From positions 1 to 18,506 of the forward strand of contig CAYIJG010000012.1 of the NCBI GenBank assembly GCA_964363685.1: DNA of 18,506 nt, given 5' to 3'. Each line of letters opens with the position of its first letter. The stretch's first letter is position 1. Below the pieces are notes generated by a model that worked only from the letters and a program-made list of their open reading frames with translations, was not told the DNA's origin and did no database searches. Positions 1-5,566 of this stretch are shown here, piece after piece. This DNA is from XYD2-FULL-39-9 sp964363685 (lineage in GTDB: Bacteria > Patescibacteriota > Patescibacteriia > Magasanikbacterales > GWA2-37-8). Position numbers and translations under genes: made by a program.

Positions 1-25
1 AATCTTGATTGCTCTTTTTTCTTTC

Positions 26-40
26 TCCGCCCAGGGCGGA
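26..40. repeat. GC-rich 7-bp inverted repeat
   Basis: Two perfect 7-base arms (26-32 and 34-40) flank a single central base. The pyrimidine-rich stretch lies before it on the plus strand (11-25), not after it, and no U-run follows on either strand, so it is not a standard terminator. No gene is visible in positions 1-204. Confidence 0.5.
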
Positions 41-123
41 CAAGCAGTATCTTATTTTAGACTTGCCTGAGAATATTGATTTTTAATGAGATTTTTTTGC
101 GGGAGTTTTATTAGTTTTTTAAG

Positions 124-150
124 CTTTTACATATTAACACTATGTAAAAG
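124..150. repeat. AT-rich 10-bp inverted repeat, weakly dif-like
   Basis: Arms at 124-133 and 141-150 are perfect complements around a 7-base centre. The inner arm ends (CATA ... TATG) resemble the inner ends of Xer dif sites, but the centre is one base shorter than the dif layout. No U-run follows, so a terminator role is unlikely. It lies about 60 bases upstream of the promoter of the GC-rich foreign-looking gene. Function unknown. Confidence 0.4.
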
Positions 151-208
151 TAATGTCAAGGGCAGGTATTGTGCGTAAGTTGGGGATAAAAATACCGAAC
201 TACTTCCA

Positions 209-237
209 TTGACAAATGGATAATTTTACACTATACA
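209..237 (+). promoter_or_regulatory. Sigma-70-type promoter of the GC-rich gene
   Basis: A perfect -35 box TTGACA (209-214) is separated by exactly 17 bases from a -10 box TATACA (232-237). Transcription would start near 244, just where the base composition turns GC-rich. Confidence 0.75.
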
Positions 238-316
238 TAATGTGTTCGCCCAATGGCCAGCCCGGCCAAATCGACGACAATGATCACGCAACCAAGACGA
301 AGGGAAAGGCACCGGT

Positions 317-706
317 ATGAAGGACCGAGTTGAACGGGTAACGAGTCTCGCAGGGGAGGGTCCGGAAGCAATTCGCAGTGGGGCGATCTTCGCTTTCACC
401 TGCGACTTGTCTGATGACATCCATCCTGGGGACTGGTACATCATCGTGGAAGTTCTCTGCCGCGACCAGGTGGCGCTGAACCAGGCCAGGGGCAAGGTCT
501 CGTTCCGCAACCTCACGCCCATCGAGGGCTTCCCGGCGGGTAGCTACACCTACTCCACGCAGTTCGTGCTGAGCGGACGACACCGCAAGGCGATGGCGGC
601 GGAGCAGGATGAGCTGATCCAGGTCACGCTCCCGAAGAAGGCCAAGGACATCATGGCCATGCTGGCACAGCTCACCAATGAGGTGACCTCCCAGCAGACC
701 ACGTGA
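317..706 (+). CDS. GC-rich ORF of unknown function, probably acquired
   Basis: This 129-residue protein is not one I recognise. It has no signal peptide or membrane segment and appears soluble, with a mixed beta-rich N-terminal half and a charged helical C-terminus (residues about 88-125). Reading this strand is supported by the consensus promoter at 209-237, an AAAGG ribosome binding site at 305-309 placed 7 bases before the ATG, and a strong hairpin just after the stop. The 300 bases at 361-660 are about 61% GC, against roughly 35-47% in native genes sampled here. It ends in TGA, whereas every native gene uses TAA or TAG, and it is the only gene with a clear Shine-Dalgarno sequence. Minus-strand ORFs over the same bases are probably by-products of its GC-rich third positions. 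Horizontal acquisition is inferred; the source is unknown. Confidence 0.6.
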   Translation: MKDRVERVTSLAGEGPEAIRSGAIFAFTCDLSDDIHPGDWYIIVEVLCRDQVALNQARGKVSFRNLTPIEGFPAGSYTYSTQFVLSGRHRKAMAAEQDELIQVTLPKKAKDIMAMLAQLTNEVTSQQTT

Positions 707-712
707 TCACCA

Positions 713-755
713 TCGACCTCGGCGTGCGCAAGCGTTCCGGGGTCGAAGCATTTTT
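713..755 (+). terminator. Hairpin with GNRA loop and short U-run
   Basis: A 10-bp stem (713-722 with 737-746, one G-U pair) continues after one mismatch into a 4-pair stem (two of them wobble) closed by a GCAA tetraloop at 728-731. A run of five T at 751-755 follows after four bases. It sits 6 bases after the stop of the GC-rich gene and probably ends its transcript before the convergent trmD. The GNRA loop is better ordered than needed for termination, so a 3' stabilising role is possible. Confidence 0.6.
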
Positions 756-770
756 ATGGAGATTTTAATT

Positions 771-1463
771 TTACTTACTCTGCTCTTTCCTCCACTCCTC
801 TATCTTCTTATGATCACCAGAAAGCAAAACCTCAGGCACATTTATTTTTTTTCTTTTCACAACTACTACTTCTGGTCTAGTATAATGCGGATATTCTAAA
901 AATTGAGTTAGTTGTTTTTTCCCCATTTCTCCCGCGTCATTAAACGATTCATCTTTGAGAGATTCTTGCGCGCCAATTGCGCCAGGTAATAATCGAGTAA
1001 TCGCTTCCATCACCACCATGGCCGGCACTTCCCCGCCAAATAGGACATAATCGCCAATAGAGATTTCTTCATCGGCCACCTCAGTCATTACTCGTTCGTC
1101 TATACCTTCGTAGCGACCACAAATCATTACCAGCTGATCCAACTTACTCCACTCGCGTGCCATCTCTTGCGTAAACTTTTTTCCTTTTGGATTAAAAACA
1201 ATTACTTTCATCTTTGCCTTTTTCCTTTTACCTTTTACCTTTAAACTCTCAACCGCTTTATAAATCGGAGGAAACATAAGCACCATCCCCGCGCCACCAC
1301 CATATGGCCGATCATCTACGGTCCCCCTTTTATCATCGGCAAAATCTCTGAGGTTATGAATATCAATAGAAATTAATTCTTTTTTTTGCGCGCGATTAAT
1401 CAAGGCTTCGTTTTTAAAACTTTCAAAAAATTTTGGAAAGATTGTGATGATGTTGAATTTCAT
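771..1463 (-). CDS. trmD: tRNA (guanine-N1)-methyltransferase TrmD
   Basis: TrmD methylates G37 at N1 in tRNAs that have G36, using S-adenosylmethionine, and so prevents +1 frameshifting in the cytoplasm. The 230-residue product has the SPOUT/trefoil-knot signatures: VDDRPYGGGAGM near residues 49-60, GRYEGIDERV at 116-125 and SIGDYVLFGGE at 135-145, followed by the C-terminal helical domain. An ATG start at 1463 is preferred over an upstream TTG at 1499 because it gives the family's MKFNIITIFP N-terminus and lies right behind a promoter. It follows rpsP and khpA on the same strand, the usual ribosomal-protein/tRNA-modification neighbourhood, but rimM is absent between khpA and trmD and rplS does not follow. 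A palindromic terminator separates it from khpA, so it is probably transcribed mainly from its own promoter. Confidence 0.95.
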   Translation of the reverse strand: MKFNIITIFPKFFESFKNEALINRAQKKELISIDIHNLRDFADDKRGTVDDRPYGGGAGMVLMFPPIYKAVESLKVKGKRKKAKMKVIVFNPKGKKFTQEMAREWSKLDQLVMICGRYEGIDERVMTEVADEEISIGDYVLFGGEVPAMVVMEAITRLLPGAIGAQESLKDESFNDAGEMGKKQLTQFLEYPHYTRPEVVVVKRKKINVPEVLLSGDHKKIEEWRKEQSK

Positions 1464-1470
1464 GGTTAGT

Positions 1471-1499
1471 AATATACTACGAATAATAATACTGAGCAA
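1471..1499 (-). promoter_or_regulatory. Candidate promoter giving a leaderless trmD mRNA
   Basis: Read on the minus strand, a -35-like TTGCTC (1499-1494) lies 17 bases from a -10 TATATT (1476-1471). Only seven bases then separate the -10 box from the trmD ATG, so the transcript would start at or next to the start codon. No Shine-Dalgarno is present. The -35 match is partial. Confidence 0.5.
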
Positions 1500-1511
1500 G
1501 GATTGAGGATT

Positions 1512-1543
1512 TTAAAACCACTCGCCTAGGCGAGTGGTTTTAA
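1512..1543. terminator. Perfect 32-base palindrome, bidirectional terminator
   Basis: Positions 1512-1543 are a perfect palindrome centred between 1527 and 1528. The GC-rich core CCACTCGCC / GGCGAGTGG is flanked by A and T runs, so it forms a terminator-like hairpin on both strands. On the minus strand it lies 19 bases past the khpA stop and should separate rpsP-khpA from trmD. Confidence 0.85.
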
Positions 1544-1562
1544 TTTTTGTGATATTGTTGTC

Positions 1563-1916
1563 TTAGATGTTTAAATTGTCCACAGCGCTGGTATCAATCA
1601 TTTGACTTTCCATTGGCTGGCTGGCCATTTGACTAACTGGGCGAGGGGCTCTGCCTCCGACTGGCTCATTGATCTTGAGGTTAACGCGAGCATTGTGCTT
1701 AGCGCCAACGATTTTGAGCAAAGTACGGATAGAACGAGCGGTTTGACCTTGACGACCAATGACATAACCCATATCAGCTGGGTTCACATCCAAAGTGATC
1801 AAAACTCCTCTTTCGTCGATGGTGCGAGTAGTCTTAACATCTCCAGGATTGTTAACAATTGATCTGACAAGAGTTTCTACAAACTGTTGATCTGCTTCCA
1901 TATTATTGTAATTCAT
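1563..1916 (-). CDS. khpA: KH-domain RNA-binding protein, KhpA family
   Basis: A small cytoplasmic RNA-binding protein. In Firmicutes, KhpA pairs with KhpB/EloR and affects cell elongation and mRNA handling; its role in this organism is inferred only from family. The 117-residue product contains one KH fold with the GxxG loop GRQG at residues 54-57 within DMGYVIGRQGQTARSIRTLL, then strand residues ARVNLKI. The usual family length is about 75-90, and here a proline, serine and methionine-rich tail (residues about 86-117) is added. ATG at 1916 is used; a second ATG at 1901 (residue 6) is equally possible, and neither has a Shine-Dalgarno. It sits between rpsP and trmD, the standard genomic position for khpA. 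Confidence 0.9.
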   Translation of the reverse strand: MNYNNMEADQQFVETLVRSIVNNPGDVKTTRTIDERGVLITLDVNPADMGYVIGRQGQTARSIRTLLKIVGAKHNARVNLKINEPVGGRAPRPVSQMASQPMESQMIDTSAVDNLNI

Positions 1917-1980
1917 TCTTAATTTTTTATTGCAGCCTGTCGACCGCCCCGCCTAATGGAGCCAAGTTCTGCGTAACTAT

Positions 1981-2009
1981 ATAATATCAAATCTGAAAAA
2001 ACTGTGCAA
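1981..2009 (-). promoter_or_regulatory. Candidate promoter between rpsP and khpA
   Basis: On the minus strand TTGCAC (2009-2004) and TATTAT (1986-1981) are spaced by 17 bases. Transcription would start near 1974 and give khpA a leader of about 58 bases. It begins 9 bases after the rpsP stop. Both boxes are near but not exact matches to consensus. Confidence 0.45.
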
Positions 2010-2017
2010 GGTTAAAG

Positions 2018-2455
2018 TTAGACAGCTGGAGTTGCCTCAACTGGAACAGCGGGTGCTTCTGCGGGAGCTACCTCAACTGGTGTGGCTGGAGCCTCTACCG
2101 GAGCGGATTCAGCTGGTTTGGCTGATTTCTCTTGCCCCGCTTTAGCGGCGGTTTTTTCAGCAATCTTGGCCGCTCGCTTAGTAGAAATATACACAGATTT
2201 CTTTTTCTTTTGATCGGTAATAAGTCCGGCTTTCAAAAGTAGGTTATGAATAGTATTTGAAGCTTGAGCGCCTTTTTCTAACCAATATTTAACACGATCG
2301 GTTTTTGGCAAAAAACCGTTAACCTTAATGCGAGGATTGTAAGTTCCTAAAATTTCCAAGTTTCTACCTTGAGTATCTCTGCCTTTTTCAGCAAGTACCA
2401 AACGATAGGTAGCGTTGTTCTTTTTTCCAATTCTTTGTAAGCGAATAGTCAACAT
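2018..2455 (-). CDS. rpsP: Small ribosomal subunit protein bS16
   Basis: bS16 binds 16S rRNA and is needed for assembly of the 30S subunit. The first 80 or so residues match the family closely: MLTIRLQRIGKKNNATYRLV, then YNPR, and a conserved C-terminal region with VKYWLEKGAQAS and HNLLLKAG. The product is 145 residues, against about 80-90 for most bS16 proteins. The extra 60 or so residues are first lysine/alanine-rich (about 83-115) and then a low-complexity tail built from repeated PVEA/APAE-like units (about 117-145), probably disordered. It starts at ATG 2455 with no Shine-Dalgarno. It is first in the rpsP-khpA unit and follows a consensus promoter about 120 bases upstream. Confidence 0.95.
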   Translation of the reverse strand: MLTIRLQRIGKKNNATYRLVLAEKGRDTQGRNLEILGTYNPRIKVNGFLPKTDRVKYWLEKGAQASNTIHNLLLKAGLITDQKKKKSVYISTKRAAKIAEKTAAKAGQEKSAKPAESAPVEAPATPVEVAPAEAPAVPVEATPAV

Positions 2456-2575
2456 AAATATTAAGAGTTCTCTGTTCGCAGTTCAAAGTTCGCAGACTAC
2501 AGGTTAATAAAATCCTATAACCGAGAATTGATAACTGAAAACTAATTTAAAAAAGTGACGATTTAGAGCAGGCTA

Positions 2576-2604
2576 AATATACTATATTTGCTTATTTTTG
2601 TCAA
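2576..2604 (-). promoter_or_regulatory. Consensus promoter of the rpsP-khpA unit
   Basis: On the minus strand an exact TTGACA (2604-2599) is followed after 17 bases by TATATT (2581-2576). The predicted start near 2569 leaves a leader of roughly 114 bases before rpsP. That leader contains the heptamer TTCGCAG (or its near copy) more than once around 2475-2500, but no convincing riboswitch or S15/S16-like regulatory fold was found by eye. Confidence 0.75.
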
Positions 2605-2888
2605 TTGTTGTCCGACCGGGTCTCTCCGCCTTGAGAACTAAATAGTGAATACCAAAACCTATAAACTTCAGTATTCTTCCCACTAGACTGAAATCTTCTG
2701 CCATTAAAATAATTTCAAGTTTATGATAAAAAAACAAGAATTTGACTGCTGCAGCCTACCATTGATAGGTGAAAACAAGCCGAACAGAAACTGTCCTTCT
2801 ACACTGCAGTAAAAATCCAACTAGCAATAGGGTTGCTTTACACTCTTATCTCGCCTTTTACAATAACACCCATCTCAACCAAGTTCTA
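2605..2888. other. Non-coding stretch, nothing assigned
   Basis: Between the rpsP promoter and the stop of the SGNH-like gene I see no credible gene. There are short stop-riddled frames, a 29-codon plus-strand ORF without supporting signals, and a weak 5-bp hairpin around 2828-2842 that might help end the minus-strand SGNH transcript. No known repeat or RNA motif was recognised. Confidence 0.5.
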
Positions 2889-3980
2889 TTAATTATTAGC
2901 GGAAATCTTTTTAAGAAATATCTTCCTTATTGATTCAGCATCCTGGTGCATCCCATCGTAAAAATCATCCTCACCTAAGCCAATATCCGCAGGGTTGTAC
3001 GATCCCAGTAATTGTATGTCTTTACTTTTTGCATACATTTCAAAATACTTCTGCGCCTCAATAATCATTTTAAACTTTTCAGATTTTACTAAACTATCAT
3101 ACACAACTGGATGATAAGGAGAAAGGTAAAATACTATTTCAACCTTATCTTTCTTAATAAGATCTATAAATTTTTCAAACCGTTTAATTAAATCTGGATC
3201 TAAATAATGAAAACTATTTAACATCGATGGATTTCGAACAAAATCTAAAGCGCGCACATACACTTCGTCAACAGACGCATTTCTATAGTTGATGCCATAA
3301 TTAATCGACCCATCAACACGTCTCATAATTTCATCGGTAACATTTTGTGAAGTTGGATAAAAGGCCCATTCATTTTTATCTTTACCAAGATTATTCAACC
3401 AAAATTTAAAAGAGGTTTGAAAATAACTAGGTAAAAACAGCTCAAAATATTTAGAAGAAAAAATAGAAGGCCGCCTCTTACCCACAGACTCTTCACTATA
3501 TACCAATATTTCCTGATATTCTTGGGCAAGCGATTGCCGCGCGCTCGTGTGGACAGATGATGCGTTTAAAAGCCACGGATCAAGTCCTATAATCAAAGTT
3601 TTAGGAAGTAGTTCTTTTTTACGAAACATCCAATATAGTGACATATCGTCCTCAAGCGTCGCACTCGAAACTGAACTATTATAAAAAGATTTGCCAGGAA
3701 ACATGTCCGCCGTTAAAAGCATTACACGGCTCGAGCCTAGCACCAAAATATCTGTCTTTTCAGACAGGCCATATGCATAATATTTCTTTAGCAATTTTTC
3801 ATCAAAATTGACCAAATTCACCACATTTTCTCCTCGCAATAAAATATCTGCAATTTCTTTATAATACTTTGCATTCTTAAAAATATTGGCTGGATCAATA
3901 AAATAATTAAATCCAACCATTACCACCACAATGGGGAGTAGTAGGCAAACTTTTCTAAATAACCTCATCGCTTCTTTCAT
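2889..3980 (-). CDS. SGNH-like membrane-anchored partner of MBOAT acyltransferase
   Basis: The product of about 363 residues begins with a basic stretch and one transmembrane helix (residues about 10-25, VCLLLPIVVVMVGFNYFI). It has two blocks typical of SGNH/GDSL folds: ILVLGSSRVMLL, where a Ser replaces the Asp of GDS, and near the C-terminus DFYDGMHQD, matching the DxxH block. AlgJ/AlgX-, DltD- and PatB-type proteins of this kind sit next to MBOAT proteins and transfer or complete transfer of acyl groups to extracytoplasmic glycans. The gene starts 4 bases after the stop of the MBOAT gene, so both belong to one unit. The ATG at 3980 is chosen because the longer 4043 start would run deep into MBOAT; ATG 3968 is an alternative. 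The glycan substrate is unknown, and the catalytic Ser/Asp/His set should be checked by alignment. Confidence 0.7.
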   Translation of the reverse strand: MKEAMRLFRKVCLLLPIVVVMVGFNYFIDPANIFKNAKYYKEIADILLRGENVVNLVNFDEKLLKKYYAYGLSEKTDILVLGSSRVMLLTADMFPGKSFYNSSVSSATLEDDMSLYWMFRKKELLPKTLIIGLDPWLLNASSVHTSARQSLAQEYQEILVYSEESVGKRRPSIFSSKYFELFLPSYFQTSFKFWLNNLGKDKNEWAFYPTSQNVTDEIMRRVDGSINYGINYRNASVDEVYVRALDFVRNPSMLNSFHYLDPDLIKRFEKFIDLIKKDKVEIVFYLSPYHPVVYDSLVKSEKFKMIIEAQKYFEMYAKSKDIQLLGSYNPADIGLGEDDFYDGMHQDAESIRKIFLKKISANN

Positions 3981-3984
3981 GCTA

Positions 3985-5447
3985 CTAAAATTGGAAATAA
4001 ATAAATTGTGACTTATTGAAAACTCCAAATAAAATAATCCCAACCACGATAGCGTAATACGCTATCCATCTTATCCACGATGGACGAGTTGACAGCATAT
4101 GGCGTATTCCTCCGTGTCGCTGAATCAAATGAACGATTTCCATAAATACAATAGCAGAGAAAGCAATCATAAAATCATATCGACCAAAACCTAGTCCTCG
4201 CAAATTATTCTGAAAACCAGAGAGAGAACAGGCTTCCTAATCCTTGGAAAAGATGGGTTACCACATACCAAGCCTCACTCACATTCCTTGCCCTAAAAAA
4301 TATCCAAGCAAAACAAATCAAAGAAAATGTTATTCCAACTCGTATAATTTTATGCAGAAAGGGCAATTGTGCTATTCGACTATACTGAACAATCTTTTGT
4401 CTAATCCTTTCGGTCCAAACTGAAAAAATCAAATATCCTCCGTTTAGTGCCCCCCCAAATTACATACGTCCAATTGGCTCCATGCCAGAGCCCGCTAATC
4501 AAAAAAACTAAGAAGATATTAAACTGCCAATGCCACTTCCCTACTTTATTTCCTCCGAGAGGGATATAGACATAATCCTTAAACCAAGTGGAAAGAGAAA
4601 TATGCCACCGCTTCCAAAACTCCCCAATAGACTTGGAAAAATACGGTCGATTAAAATTATCCATCAGTTTAAAACCCATCACTTGCGCAGCGCCAATTGC
4701 AATATCAGAATAGCCTGAGAAATCACAATATATTTGAAATGCGAATAAAACTGTGGCCAAGATTAATGGAAAACCCGTAAACTCAGTAGGATTACCATAA
4801 ACTTGATTAACCAAAATAGAAAGCCTGTCGGCAATAACTACCTTTTTAAACATTCCCCAAGCCATCAACTTCAACCCGTCGGCTACTCTTTGATATTCAA
4901 ATTTGTGTTGTTCATAAAATTGATGGATCAAATTTTGAGGTCGCTCGATCGGCCCCGCAACTAACTGCGGATAAAACATCACATAGAGGGCGTAAATGCC
5001 GAGATGCTTCTCAGCTTTCTGATGACCACGGTATACTTCAATTGTGTAACTCATTGCTTGAAATGTGTGGAAGGAAAGCCCTATTGGAAGAAGTATTTTA
5101 AGCGACTGAATCGGATAGTTCCAACCGATGAAATGAGCCAGATAAGAAACATTATCATTAAAAAAATTAAAATATTTAAAAAATGCCAATGTTCCCACGT
5201 TAGCGGCTACACTGATAATAAGAAAAAGTAGCCGTCGTTTACCCAAATTTTTTTCAATATAAATTCCAGCAACATAATCTATTATAATAGTTGCCCCCAA
5301 AATCAAGAGGTATGCTGGGACAAAAGCCGCATAAAATACGCAGCTCGCTACGAGTAGCAAAAACCAGCGATATTTATGTGGTAAAACAAAATAAAGCGTC
5401 GTAATTACCGGAAAAAAGATTAAAAACTGCCACGAGTTAAAGAGCAT
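3985..5447 (-). pseudogene. MBOAT O-acyltransferase (AlgI-like), split by two frameshifts
   Basis: AlgI-type MBOAT proteins are multi-pass membrane proteins that carry acyl groups across the membrane for glycan O-acetylation. The first 333 residues, from ATG 5447, are intact: typical N-terminus MLFNSWQFLIFF, several hydrophobic helices, QLVAGPIERP, DFSGYSDIAIG, the NRPYF...FWKRWHISLS block, and LWHGANW with the expected catalytic His at residue 322. The frame then breaks in a run of seven G (plus-strand C 4450-4456). With six G the reading continues as WGALNGGYLIF, the expected family sequence. A second break lies near 4213-4226, where a T4 run adjoins a (CT)4 repeat; removing one T restores SLWFQNNLRGLGFGRYDF to the stop at 3985. 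The two one-base corrections give exactly 486 residues, a normal AlgI length. It may be a decaying gene, a phase-variable gene or an assembly error. Confidence 0.8.
4450..4456 (-). repeat. G7 homopolymer at the first MBOAT frameshift
   Basis: Seven consecutive G on the coding strand lie exactly where the MBOAT reading frame is lost. Six G restore the conserved WGAL sequence. Homopolymers of this kind are prone to slippage in replication, transcription and sequencing. Confidence 0.8.
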
Positions 5448-5566
5448 ATTATTTTATCTATCATGTACACTACTCCAAAAGAGCTATAAAAATCTATATA
5501 ACTATTATAATCACCAATATTCCCCAAAAAATAAGTTGTAAATATAATGGACTACTAGTACCGCTT

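Noticed and set aside
26..40. GC-rich inverted repeat as a terminator
   Set aside because: No U-run follows the stem on either strand; the pyrimidine run precedes it.
226..583. Two minus-strand ORFs (98 and 99 residues) over the GC-rich region
   Set aside because: They overlap the plus-strand ORF that has the promoter, ribosome binding site and downstream hairpin; GC-rich DNA commonly keeps antisense frames open.
2723..2812. 29-codon plus-strand ORF in the non-coding stretch
   Set aside because: No promoter, ribosome binding site or recognisable protein; the length is expected by chance.
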